From: CANIGN01 sp964538275
Lineage (GTDB): Bacteria > Bdellovibrionota > UBA2428
Reading direction: 5' to 3'
Length of the DNA: 64,000 bases
Assembly: GCA_964538275.1 (NCBI GenBank)
Contig: CAZIFW010000001.1
Coordinates: 1-64,000 of the forward strand
In this document: piece after piece, positions 1 through 8,008 of the stretch
Numbering within the stretch: position 1 is the stretch's first letter
How the letters are laid out: each line of letters opens with the position of its first letter
Program-made: the position numbers and the translations under genes
The notes under the pieces: model-generated
Told to the model about the DNA's origin: nothing
Seen by the model: the letters and a program-made list of their open reading frames with translations, nothing else
Database searches by the model: none

Positions 1-2
1 TT

Positions 3-1055
3 GGCGATCAAATGAGCGCTGTGAATATTGAATTTGAAAAATTAGACGAATCTTTTAAGGGTGTTTTGGATTACATCGCGAACTGGCCTCACGAAAGTGT
101 TCCTGTAGGCAAAGGTGCCGAGGGAAACAAAGAAGTTCGCAAATGGGGAGAAAAACGCATGTTTAATTTCGCTCCTAAAGCACACGATGAAATTGGCGAA
201 AAGTTAGGGCTCTTGGATTTTGGAAGAGCAGCAAAAATCAGTGGAGCGCGCTTTACTTTTCTTAGAGGTGGGCTCGCACAATTAGAGCGCGCGCTTGTGA
301 ATTTTATGTTAGATACTCATCGCGCAAAGGGTTACGAAGAGATCGTTCCTCCTTACATGGTAACGGCACAAACTTTTTATGGAATTGGTCAATTTCCAAA
401 ATTCAAAGAAGACGTTTATAAAATCCAAGACGATGATAAATATTTAATTCCTACTGCGGAAGTTCCCATCACAAGTTTTTTTGCAGACGAAATTATTCCC
501 GAAGATATTTTGCCTAAAAAGTTTATGGCTTTTTCTCCTTGTTTTAGAAGTGAGGCGGGAAGCTATGGAAAAGACACTAAAGGACTGATTCGTCAGCACC
601 AATTTCATAAAGTTGAAATGGTAAAGTTTACGAAGCCTGAAGACAGCTTGAATGAACTCGAAGCTATGACTCAAGATGCAGAAGCTATTTTGCAAGCTTT
701 GAAAATCCCTTATCGCGTAATGCTCTTGTGCACGGGCGATATGGGTAACAATGCTCAAAAAACTTATGACATTGAAGTTTGGCTTCCAGGTTCTGTCTTT
801 GAAGGAACTGAACGCGGTTGTTATCGCGAAATTTCTTCTTGCTCTGATTGCAGTGACTATCAAGCAAGACGCAGTAAGATTCGTTTTAAAGGAAAAGATA
901 AAGGAACTCGCCTTGTTCATACTCTTAACGGATCAGGTTTAGCAGTAGGCCGCACGCTAGTAGCGGTGCTTGAAAACTATCAACAAGAAGATGGAAGCAT
1001 TGCAGTCCCCGAAGTTTTACAACCTTATATGGGTGGCTTGAAAGTTATTAAGTAA
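3..1055 (+). CDS. serS: Seryl-tRNA synthetase, 5' end cut by window
   Basis: Charges tRNA-Ser (and tRNA-Sec) with serine in the cytoplasm. The reading frame is open to the left edge (codons Gly-Asp-Gln precede the first Met at 12), so the gene starts outside the window and roughly the first 90 residues of the N-terminal coiled coil are missing. What remains covers the class II catalytic core: the NWPHESVPVG stretch at the start, motif 2 around FRSEAGSYGKDTKG, and motif 3 near the end with GSGLAVGRTLVAVLEN. The usual family length is about 420 residues, against about 350 here. tadA follows after 2 bases, so the two tRNA-related genes are probably cotranscribed. Confidence 0.95.
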   Translation, partial: GDQMSAVNIEFEKLDESFKGVLDYIANWPHESVPVGKGAEGNKEVRKWGEKRMFNFAPKAHDEIGEKLGLLDFGRAAKISGARFTFLRGGLAQLERALVNFMLDTHRAKGYEEIVPPYMVTAQTFYGIGQFPKFKEDVYKIQDDDKYLIPTAEVPITSFFADEIIPEDILPKKFMAFSPCFRSEAGSYGKDTKGLIRQHQFHKVEMVKFTKPEDSLNELEAMTQDAEAILQALKIPYRVMLLCTGDMGNNAQKTYDIEVWLPGSVFEGTERGCYREISSCSDCSDYQARRSKIRFKGKDKGTRLVHTLNGSGLAVGRTLVAVLENYQQEDGSIAVPEVLQPYMGGLKVIK

Positions 1056-1057
1056 GA

Positions 1058-1534
1058 ATGAAGCCTAAATGGAGCCCGGAGCGCGATTGGCTCCCCTATA
1101 TGCAAAGAGCCTTAGAGCTTGCTCGCGAAGCAGAAGCTAAGGGAGATGTTCCTGTGGGAGCTTTGTTATTAAATGCAGATGGAAAAATAATTGCAGAAGC
1201 TCATAATCAAAGAGAGCTTATTAAAGATCCAACGGCTCATGCAGAAGTTTTAGCTATTAAAGCGGCTTCACAAAGCGAAGACTCGTGGCGCTTACGCGGT
1301 TGTACTCTGGTTGTAACTCTTGAGCCCTGTGTGATGTGCGCGGGTGCTCTGTCGCTCTCTCGCTTAGATAGAGTGGTTTTTGGATGCCGCGACCCACGCG
1401 CGGGTGCTATGGGATCACGGTACAATATTCATCAAGACAAATGGCTTAATCACGAAATTACAGTTGTAGAAGGTATTCTCGAAGATGAATGCCGATCAAC
1501 TCTGCAAAACTTTTTCCGCTCCAAAAGAACTTAA
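1058..1534 (+). CDS. tadA: tRNA-specific adenosine deaminase TadA
   Basis: Deaminates A34 to inosine in the anticodon of tRNA-Arg(ACG). The CDA-fold zinc site is complete: H61-A-E63 supplies a zinc ligand and the proton-shuttling Glu, and P90-C91-V-M-C94 supplies the two cysteine ligands. Length (158 residues) is normal for TadA. It starts 2 bases after the serS stop and ends with a 4-base convergent overlap with the polymerase gene. Its expected substrate, tRNA-Arg with an ACG anticodon, is encoded in this same window at 15843-15919. The TadA assignment over other CDA deaminases rests on length, motif and position after serS. Confidence 0.93.
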   Translation: MKPKWSPERDWLPYMQRALELAREAEAKGDVPVGALLLNADGKIIAEAHNQRELIKDPTAHAEVLAIKAASQSEDSWRLRGCTLVVTLEPCVMCAGALSLSRLDRVVFGCRDPRAGAMGSRYNIHQDKWLNHEITVVEGILEDECRSTLQNFFRSKRT

Positions 1535-2745
1535 GAGTCGTTGTCTTCTCTTTCTACATCTAGATCGGGAATGTTTGTGAAAGCTATTCTGAGAGGAGCA
1601 CTTCTCTGCGCCTTGTGTGCGCCTGCAAAAAAAACAGAACTGCGGCCATATTTTTGCTGAATGCTATCTAGGGTTTTAGATAATTTTAGTGACTTATGAT
1701 CTTCAAAAAAACCGCTGTTATGTTGTTCGTTTGGAACAAGGTCCGTAAGCCAGAGTGAAACTTTTACGGGCATTTTATTAGGAGGGAGTTTCCAAAGACT
1801 TTTGAGTGCTGCAATAAGGGTAAGGTCGTCTTGGCATTCAATTAAACTTGTTTCATTTTGCCATTTACTACCATCAATAAAGCGAACAGACACAGAAAGA
1901 AAACAGCACCAGTAATTAAGTTTTCTTAGGCGAACACCTGCTTTATGGATGAGCTTTTGTACTACGGCATATGCGCCTTCTTCGCTTCGTAAGTCGGGTG
2001 GTAACACATGCGAGTGGCTAAAAGATTTTCTTTGTGTTTCGGGGCGTGCGACATTCTCGCCTCTTAGTGCTTTGTAAAAATATTCTCCTACAATTCCTCC
2101 CCAAACTTTTCTTAATTTTAGAAGATCTGCTTTGCAAAGTTGCTCGGTTGTATAAATTCCAGAGCTTATGAGCCTATCTTCCATAGCTGCACCAATGCCA
2201 GGAAAATCACGGAGTTTAAGGGAATGAAGTTTGTGTGGAAGCTCTTCCTGACGAATATAGGTTAATCCATCGGGTTTTTGCATGTCTGATGCAACCTTAG
2301 CTAAAAATTTATTGGGTGCTATTCCAATAGAACATTTTAAGTAAGCGCCTACTTTTTCAGCAATAGTTTTTTTTAGATTGAGCGCAATCTTTCTAGAGTT
2401 TTCTTCTTTAATCTCTCTTCCCATCAATCGGCAGGCAACTTCGTCAATAGACATAACTTCTTCAACGGGAATACAGAGATCAATGGCGGCTAATATTTTA
2501 TGATGAAACTCAATGTAATTTGTATGGTCTCCAACCACGAGAATGAGGTCTTTGCAGCGCTCTTTGGCTTCACTTACGCGTGTCCCGGTTTTAATTCCAA
2601 AGGCTTTGGCTTCGTAGCTCGCAGCTATGCACGAAGTACTGTCCGCTAGCATGGGCACTACCGCAACAGGTTTTCCCCTGAGTTTCGGATTGAGCTGCTG
2701 TTCTACGGAGGCAAAGTAGGAGTTGAGATCCAACACCAAATACAC
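1531..2745 (-). CDS. Y-family DNA polymerase (DinB/Pol IV-like)
   Basis: Translesion DNA polymerase, 404 residues, starting at GTG. The catalytic acidic residues are present: D6 in the first strand (MYLVLDLNSYF) and D101-E102 in the SIDE motif, so it should be active, unlike ImuB-type relatives. Y10/F11 sits at the steric-gate position. A thumb and little-finger region follow (helix-hairpin-helix around LRDFPGIGAAMEDRL, then an RKSFSHSHVLPPD stretch). No LexA-type operator was recognised upstream, and no clear beta-clamp-binding tail was identified. It could be annotated dinB, but UmuC-type relatives share these motifs, so no symbol is given. Confidence 0.85.
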   Translation of the reverse strand: MYLVLDLNSYFASVEQQLNPKLRGKPVAVVPMLADSTSCIAASYEAKAFGIKTGTRVSEAKERCKDLILVVGDHTNYIEFHHKILAAIDLCIPVEEVMSIDEVACRLMGREIKEENSRKIALNLKKTIAEKVGAYLKCSIGIAPNKFLAKVASDMQKPDGLTYIRQEELPHKLHSLKLRDFPGIGAAMEDRLISSGIYTTEQLCKADLLKLRKVWGGIVGEYFYKALRGENVARPETQRKSFSHSHVLPPDLRSEEGAYAVVQKLIHKAGVRLRKLNYWCCFLSVSVRFIDGSKWQNETSLIECQDDLTLIAALKSLWKLPPNKMPVKVSLWLTDLVPNEQHNSGFFEDHKSLKLSKTLDSIQQKYGRSSVFFAGAHKAQRSAPLRIAFTNIPDLDVEREDNDS

Positions 2746-2786
2746 ACTTTAAATTTAGCGGAGAGTGAGATTCTTGTCTTTAAGTA

Positions 2787-3470
2787 TTATTTGAAGTCAT
2801 TTCGCCTTTGGCGCAGGCTCCACCATTCTTCAAAGGTAGCGGCCTTTAAAAACGGATTCCACCAAAGTTCCATTTCCAAAGTAGTACTTTTATCTAAATC
2901 ACTTAGGTTAAGTGCAGAATAAAACTTAGGATTTAGCTCGGTACAAAATGCATGGTTTTGAGCGCGGTAGTCATGGCCCATGAATATTTCGCTCGCCATT
3001 GAAAATTCTTTTAGCTCTTGCAGCGAATCAAAGAGAGTTTGTGGAGTGCAATCAAACACACGTCCGCAACCTAGGTGAAAAAGTATATCGCCTACAAAAA
3101 GCCAGTTTTTCTTTTTTTCTCTAAATACACAGTGGCTTTTGGAGTGCCCAGGTAAGAAATAACTTTCGAGCTGAAAGTTTTCAAAAGGCAAAGGGCCATC
3201 CAAAACTTTCTCGGTCACAAAGCTTGGAGCTTCGTTAGAGTCTGGGCCCACTACAGGGATTTTATATTCTTTTAAAATGCCAGGAATTCCTTGAGTGTGA
3301 TCGGCATGATAATGCGTGCAGAGAATTCCAATAGGAGTTAAACTTTTTTGTTTAAAAAAATCTAGATATATTTTCTCATCTAAGGGGTCAACAGCAAGGG
3401 CTTCACCTTTTTTGTTATGTAAAATGTAAGCCCAATTGTCTGATCCTTGCTTAAAGGTCTGAGTAAACAT
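2787..3470 (-). CDS. gloB: MBL-fold hydrolase, glyoxalase II-like
   Basis: Metallo-beta-lactamase-fold enzyme, most like hydroxyacylglutathione hydrolase, which splits S-lactoylglutathione to lactate and glutathione. Both metal sites are visible: T-H53-Y-H55-A-D57-H58, P-G-H109-S, G-D128-ILFHLGCGR, and G-H166-DY. The LGCGR and MGHDY..N patterns are typical of GloB rather than of other MBL hydrolases. At 227 residues it is slightly shorter than E. coli GloB, and the C-terminal helical part is divergent. Substrate could be another thioester. It lies 5 bases downstream of the secreted protein gene on the same strand and is probably cotranscribed with it. Confidence 0.78.
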   Translation of the reverse strand: MFTQTFKQGSDNWAYILHNKKGEALAVDPLDEKIYLDFFKQKSLTPIGILCTHYHADHTQGIPGILKEYKIPVVGPDSNEAPSFVTEKVLDGPLPFENFQLESYFLPGHSKSHCVFREKKKNWLFVGDILFHLGCGRVFDCTPQTLFDSLQELKEFSMASEIFMGHDYRAQNHAFCTELNPKFYSALNLSDLDKSTTLEMELWWNPFLKAATFEEWWSLRQRRNDFK

Positions 3471-3475
3471 TTATG

Positions 3476-3925
3476 CTATAGGATTCTATCGCAATCCAAA
3501 GCCAATGTAGAGTTCCAGCCTAAGTCGAGTTGCTCAGACCCCTCGGGAAAATAGAATTGCCCCCTGTAAAGAGTGTCGCGCCGCTTTTGGAGCTGAAGAG
3601 TGTCGCGTTGCCAGCTTATACCAAAGTTTCCGCCTTCAATGGTGATATTGCGATATCTCGAAGACAAATGGGTAGAATAGGTTTCACTTTGTGAAAAGCC
3701 ATCCAAAATGCCTGCACTGTCTGGAACTAAGGCATCCTTATTGGGATATTTTGAGTAAGAAATTTCGCTTTGAGCTTCGTCAGTATCCGCATTGAAGATA
3801 GTGACCAAGAAAGTACGATAAGGAGTTTCTCTATCGCGACGAGGTTTGCAATCAAACTGAAGAGTTTCTGCAGAAAGCATCCCTGCTGTAAAAAGAACGA
3901 ATACCCCTAATAAAAAATTTCTCAT
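3476..3925 (-). CDS. Small secreted protein, unknown function
   Basis: 149 residues with a clear signal peptide (MRNFLLGVFVLFTAGMLSA, cleavage expected after Ala-19 before ETLQFDC). The mature part is rich in beta-forming and charged residues and has only two cysteines, one near each end (FDCKP and ALDCDRIL), which may form a disulfide. A strong GGAGG ribosome site sits 5-8 bases before the ATG. No family was recognised. It is followed after 5 bases by the glyoxalase II-like gene. The protein is probably periplasmic or secreted. Confidence 0.75.
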   Translation of the reverse strand: MRNFLLGVFVLFTAGMLSAETLQFDCKPRRDRETPYRTFLVTIFNADTDEAQSEISYSKYPNKDALVPDSAGILDGFSQSETYSTHLSSRYRNITIEGGNFGISWQRDTLQLQKRRDTLYRGQFYFPEGSEQLDLGWNSTLALDCDRIL

Positions 3926-4045
3926 AACTCCTCCTTAACTAGGATTCATTTTGATGAGAAACCTCCAAGCTGACAACTCTTTGCCTTAAGTGTTAGGAGC
4001 GCAAAGTGTTAACATGACACCGTGCTCATGTAGCTGTTTGCGCAT

Positions 4046-4087
4046 AGAAGAAGGGGCACAACAGAAAGCTCTGCTGCGCCCCTTCTT
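4046..4087 (-). terminator. Stem-loop after the 4107-4796 gene
   Basis: A long stem with a 6-base loop. The two differences between the arms become G-U wobbles only in minus-strand RNA, giving about 16 continuous pairs; in plus-strand RNA they would be A-C mismatches. It lies just downstream of the minus-strand outer-membrane gene, so it most likely ends that transcript. The U tract after it is poor (CUUCU), so termination may be inefficient or the stem may be a 3' stabiliser. Confidence 0.6.
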
Positions 4088-4106
4088 TCTAAGATAACAA
4101 TGATCT

Positions 4107-4796
4107 TTAGATCTTAACTTTTACACCCACGGTGAAAAGCAAATCTCTAATTTTTTCTTCTACGTCACTGTTGGCCGCAGAGTCGGTTAAGCCGTAATTA
4201 TAACGAGCTTCACCAAAAATACCCAATGGACCCAAGGGAACGTTCACACCCAAAGCGCCCGTAAGACCGTAGTCTACACCTTTACGTTTAGATCCAGTGT
4301 TTACGAGTGTTGAGTCTCCGTTGCTAAAACTGTCTTTTGTGTTTCCAACTGGGAAGGCAGCAAAACCACCTGCACCTACAGATAAAACTTTTAACAAATA
4401 AAAGCGTGCTTCAAGGGGCACTGTTATTGTTTGAATGGTACGAGTCCAATCAACTGCGCCACCCGAAATTTGGAAACGTCTTTGCATGTAGTGTGCGCCC
4501 AGTGCGATACCTGCATAATCCGCAAGTCCTAACTCAATAGAGGCCATTGCTCCGTAACCCCATTTTGGGTCTGCGCTGAGTGAAGCATTGTTTGAGTCTC
4601 CGCTAAATTCTGCGTTGGAACGAATAGCATCAACCCCTAAACTCAGGGTCACGTTACGTCGCCAGTCAGAGTTATCGTATGAATGGCCATAATGGTGATG
4701 TGAGGGGGGTGGACTTTCCATTTCCTGTGCAGACAAGAACCACGGGAAGGTTAGAAAAGGGACAACTTTAAGACATTTTTTAAAACTACTTTTCAT
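4107..4796 (-). CDS. Outer-membrane beta-barrel protein
   Basis: 229 residues. An N-terminal signal peptide ends near FLSAQ, followed by a short His/Pro-rich segment (PPPSHHHYGHSY). The rest is alternating amphipathic strands with Gly/Tyr turns, as in OmpW/PorT-like small barrels (for example SLGVDAIRSNAEF, MASIELGLADYAGIALGAHY, LFTVGVKVKI at the C-terminus). It is preceded by a GGAG ribosome site and followed by a stem-loop, so it is probably a single-gene transcript. The exact function (porin, adhesin or structural barrel) cannot be told from the sequence. The His-rich segment could bind metal. Confidence 0.75.
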   Translation of the reverse strand: MKSSFKKCLKVVPFLTFPWFLSAQEMESPPPSHHHYGHSYDNSDWRRNVTLSLGVDAIRSNAEFSGDSNNASLSADPKWGYGAMASIELGLADYAGIALGAHYMQRRFQISGGAVDWTRTIQTITVPLEARFYLLKVLSVGAGGFAAFPVGNTKDSFSNGDSTLVNTGSKRKGVDYGLTGALGVNVPLGPLGIFGEARYNYGLTDSAANSDVEEKIRDLLFTVGVKVKI

Positions 4797-4979
4797 CTAT
4801 ATTTCTCCTTAAATAAAAGCATGGATATAAACTCTTCGAATGGGAATTGTTCGTTGCCACAGCTCCTAATTAAGCAGGTACTGTGCCAAGCTCACTGTAG
4901 CTTTAAAGAGGCTTCTATTAAAAAAACTTGAAAAGATTGGGTCAATTTTCCCCGCAGAGAGGAGCTTTAACCCACTCTA

Positions 4980-6191
4980 TTATTGGCTCTGAATAAGGTC
5001 TTTTATTATTGCTCGTAGAACAGAAGAATTTGTTCCTGCTTTCAGCTGTTTACCATTTAAGAAAAGTGCAGGGGTTCCTTCAATACCAACACTTTTAGCG
5101 AGCTCAATTTCATCTTTAATTTCTTGGTAAACTTCTTTGCTTTCAACACAGGAAAGATAATCATTTTTTTTGAGACCTATGGCCTCTACTTTTTGGGCGA
5201 TGCTTTCTTTGCCAAGCGACTCTCTGTTCTCAAAGAGATAGCTTTGAATTTCTTTGAAGCTCTCGTTACCCAAGTTTTTATGAACACAGCGAGCTGCCCG
5301 TGCAGCATAACATGCCATTCGGTGAGAACCTCCTGAGTTACAAGCAGGATCAAGCGGGAAGTTTTTATAAATGATCCGCACATTGTTTTTTAAACCACTT
5401 AAAGCAGCAGGCATGTTTTTGAATGCCTGAGCACAGTGTGGACATTGAAAATCACTAAATTCAACCAAAGTTACTTTGACTTGAGTTGCATCTGCGGGCG
5501 CAAACACAGGACTCTTCTGCTCTGGTAATTCATAACTGTTTTGAGCGTTAAATTGTTCTTTTATTTGAGCTAAGAATTCTGCGGGGAGTTCTTCTTCGGG
5601 GGCCTGCGCAGATTTTGCAGCAAAATCACCCAAAGGTTGAAATGCAAACTGGGCACTTACAAAGAGTGCAAAAATCACGAAGGTAGAGTTGGGGAGAGTG
5701 TCTTTTAAAAAACTTGTGGGGCGATGAATCTTTTTAAGCTTCCAAACATTGAAAAGAAAAAATAGGCAAAGAGCATAAACAATTGAACAGACTAAACAAA
5801 AAGAGCCAATTTGAAGCATGCTCAAAAGTCCTAAACCTACACTGCTAAGCACACCAACAATTGAAGTCGCCCAGAGAAGTTTAAAAGTGAGTTCTCCCAC
5901 GGCACCCTTTTCGCGTTCTTGTCGAAGAGCGCGCATCGCCAAGAGAATGACGATCGTAAAAAAAACAAGTCCGTAAGTCGGAACAGAAATTCCTAAAATT
6001 TGTGAGTATTTTGAGAGAGCTACATTGTCGCAGTTAATCGTAGAGCTAAGATTGCAAAATGACTCGCCAATATCTAAGCCTGCCAAAACTTTAGATCGGT
6101 GCCATAGCGTATAAAGAGATGTGCTCCAGCCGGCTAAACCAATAAGTAAATGAATTTTGAGATTGTGTTTAAGTTCTTGGATGCCGGACAT
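4980..6191 (-). CDS. VKOR-DsbA fusion, disulfide-bond forming protein
   Basis: 403 residues joining two redox modules. The N-terminal half is a membrane VKOR domain with about five helices. Its loop cysteines C46 and C54 and active-site pair C132-L-V-C135 are all present. After a linker (about 185-235) comes a DsbA/thioredoxin-fold domain with active site C250-P-H-C253 and the cis-proline stretch GIEGTPALFLNG. VKOR would reoxidise the attached DsbA domain and pass electrons to quinone, replacing DsbB plus DsbA in one chain. Extra cysteines (NPACNSGG-type loop, CYAARAARC, LSCVE) occur in the DsbA part. It is divergent from ddl, and no strong ribosome site was seen. Confidence 0.88.
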   Translation of the reverse strand: MSGIQELKHNLKIHLLIGLAGWSTSLYTLWHRSKVLAGLDIGESFCNLSSTINCDNVALSKYSQILGISVPTYGLVFFTIVILLAMRALRQEREKGAVGELTFKLLWATSIVGVLSSVGLGLLSMLQIGSFCLVCSIVYALCLFFLFNVWKLKKIHRPTSFLKDTLPNSTFVIFALFVSAQFAFQPLGDFAAKSAQAPEEELPAEFLAQIKEQFNAQNSYELPEQKSPVFAPADATQVKVTLVEFSDFQCPHCAQAFKNMPAALSGLKNNVRIIYKNFPLDPACNSGGSHRMACYAARAARCVHKNLGNESFKEIQSYLFENRESLGKESIAQKVEAIGLKKNDYLSCVESKEVYQEIKDEIELAKSVGIEGTPALFLNGKQLKAGTNSSVLRAIIKDLIQSQ

Positions 6192-6279
6192 ACAAAAAAC
6201 TTAGCTTAAGTTGAGGCAGGTGCAAAGTCTTTGCGGAGACTCTTTATATAGGAATGTACTTCAGTGTAAACTTAGGAGT

Positions 6280-7242
6280 ATGAAGCCAAAAAAAGTCTGG
6301 GTTATTTACGGGGGAGAGTCTGCTGAGCGTGAAGTAAGTGTGAACTCTGGAAAAAACATAATTGCTGCGCTTAAGTCAAAGGGCTTTGATGTTAATTCAC
6401 TAGACTTTAAGTCTCGCGAAGAATTGCCCGTTTTTTTTGCAAACGATAAACCCGACATTGTATTCATTGGATTACATGGAACTTTTGGTGAAGATGGAGT
6501 TGTTCAAGGCTATTTAGAAACAATCAAGGTCCCCTATGTTGGGAGCGGAGTTCTTTCGAGTGCAATTTGCTTTAATAAACTTACAACACAAAAAATTCTC
6601 AAACATCATCAACTTCCTGTCGCTAAGTTTTTCGAACTTCAACGAGACACTTTTTCAATTGATAAATTGTTAAAAGAACAAAATGATCTGCTCGGCAAAA
6701 AGTTTTTTATCAAAGCAGCTTCCCAGGGAAGCACGTTGGGGATTTATCGCTATGATCCAGCGGCTTTTTTAGAGGCTGAGCGCAAGGATGCTTTTGAAGA
6801 TTTTTGTGCCAAAGCTTTTCAATATGACAGCGAAGTTATTGTAGAAGAGTGGATTGAAGGGCGCGAGCTCACCGTTCCTGTTGTGTTTGGCGAAGCTTAT
6901 CCCGTGATTGAAATTCGACCCAATTCAAAATTCTATGATTATCAGAGTAAGTACACAGCTGGACATACGGAATATCTTTGCCCAGCTCCCATAGACGAAA
7001 ACATTACATTGCGCGTTCAACAATGCTGCGAAGAAGTTTCAAAGGTTTTAAAGTGCGAAGATTACGTGCGCATAGACGTTATGCTTAGAAGTACTGGAGA
7101 GTTTTTTGTTCTAGAAGCAAATACGCTTCCAGGAATGACGGCAACTTCATTGGTTCCTAAGTCTGCAAAGGCAAAGGGAATAGATTTTGAAACATTTATA
7201 GAAAATCTTGTCTGCAAATCTTACGAGCAACAAAAGAAATGA
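6280..7242 (+). CDS. ddl: D-alanine-D-alanine ligase
   Basis: Makes D-Ala-D-Ala for peptidoglycan precursors using ATP. Motifs of the ATP-grasp ligase are in order: YGGESAEREVS at the N-terminus, GLHGTFGEDG, KAASQGSTLG, VEEWIEGRELTVPV, YTAGHTEYLCPAP and the metal-binding end FFVLEANTLPGMT. The ATG at 6280 was chosen because homologues begin just before KVWVIYGGESAE. A TTG at 6211 would add 23 residues that look unrelated. An AGGAG lies almost directly on the ATG (1 base gap), which is unusually close. The last 4 bases overlap ftsQ (ATGA). The gene opens the division cluster here; murB and murC are not upstream. Confidence 0.95.
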   Translation: MKPKKVWVIYGGESAEREVSVNSGKNIIAALKSKGFDVNSLDFKSREELPVFFANDKPDIVFIGLHGTFGEDGVVQGYLETIKVPYVGSGVLSSAICFNKLTTQKILKHHQLPVAKFFELQRDTFSIDKLLKEQNDLLGKKFFIKAASQGSTLGIYRYDPAAFLEAERKDAFEDFCAKAFQYDSEVIVEEWIEGRELTVPVVFGEAYPVIEIRPNSKFYDYQSKYTAGHTEYLCPAPIDENITLRVQQCCEEVSKVLKCEDYVRIDVMLRSTGEFFVLEANTLPGMTATSLVPKSAKAKGIDFETFIENLVCKSYEQQKK

Positions 7243-7898
7243 AAGTGAAAAAAAGCACCCAGCTTTTAGTTGGAATTTTTGTATTGCTAACTGCCGTTGG
7301 TTTCTTTATGAGAAGTTCTTTTTTTAATATTCAAGAGATTCAGGTTGAAACGGCTTCTTTAGAAATAAAAAAATTAACTGAAAAAATGTTGGAAAGTGTA
7401 AAGGGACAAAACATGTGGGAAGTAGAGGCTGAGGTACTCTCAGCACAACTCACAAATAAATCCCGTGCCATTCAGTCTGTGTTTTTTCAAAGACATTGGC
7501 CCTCAACTTTAAAAGTTAAAATAGAAGAGCGCGCGCCCGTAGCACAAACTTTTATTGAAAGAGAGATGTGGATATTGGACGCAGAAGGGGTAACTTTTAA
7601 AAAAAAGTTGAGCGATCTTCCTCTTTATTGGCCATTGCCCGCAGATCGAAAAGTTTTTCATGAAAGTTTACGTTGGCTAGGCAATGAAAATCCAAAGGGA
7701 GTCAACGGATTGACGTGGGATAAGGAACTGGGACTCGTTGTATTGTTTGAAGATAACATTCGCATAGTGATGGGACGCTCAAGTTTTCCTGAAAACTGGC
7801 GCAAAGCCCGTGAAGCTTTGGACTATCTTCGGTCAAGAAAGCTGCAGTCTCGGAGAATTGACGCAACATACAATAATCGGGCAGTCGTCAGTCTTTAG
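7239..7898 (+). CDS. ftsQ: Cell division protein FtsQ/DivIB
   Basis: Bitopic inner-membrane divisome protein linking early and late division proteins (FtsB/FtsL partners in E. coli). A short basic N-terminus is followed by one membrane helix (about 9-27, LLVGIFVLLTAVGFF). Next comes a POTRA domain (FNIQEIQVE ... KVKIEERAPVAQTF) and a beta domain ending SRRIDATYNNRAVVSL. At 219 residues it is shorter than E. coli FtsQ. It overlaps ddl by ATGA, implying translational coupling, and sits before ftsA in the classic order. Sequence identity in this family is low, so the call relies on architecture plus position. Confidence 0.9.
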   Translation: MKVKKSTQLLVGIFVLLTAVGFFMRSSFFNIQEIQVETASLEIKKLTEKMLESVKGQNMWEVEAEVLSAQLTNKSRAIQSVFFQRHWPSTLKVKIEERAPVAQTFIEREMWILDAEGVTFKKKLSDLPLYWPLPADRKVFHESLRWLGNENPKGVNGLTWDKELGLVVLFEDNIRIVMGRSSFPENWRKAREALDYLRSRKLQSRRIDATYNNRAVVSL

Positions 7899-7931
7899 AC
7901 ACTGTCAACGATTGCACTCGTATCAAAGTCA

Positions 7932-7969
7932 TTGAAAAATAAAGGTAGGGACATTTTAGTGCATTGCAC
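7932..7969 (+). promoter_or_regulatory. Candidate ftsA promoter with overlapping palindrome
   Basis: TTGAAA at 7932-7937, a 17-base spacer and TTTAGT at 7955-7960 fit a sigma70-type promoter in the 110-base gap between ftsQ and ftsA. A perfect 11-base palindrome (GTGCATTGCAC, 7959-7969) overlaps the -10 end and could be an operator. Inferred by eye only. Confidence 0.35.
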
Positions 7970-8008
7970 GATCCTTGACAGGTGCGTTGCGCGGATGGGG
8001 GGGACTGT

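Noticed and set aside
444..920. 158-residue minus-strand frame inside serS
   Set aside because: A shadow of a strongly conserved gene on the other strand.
6211..6279. Earlier TTG start for ddl
   Set aside because: The 23 added residues are unlike Ddl N-termini; the ATG at 6280 matches the family.
7975..7980. Perfect TTGACA before ftsA as a promoter
   Set aside because: At 17 bases downstream there is only the G7 tract and no -10 box.
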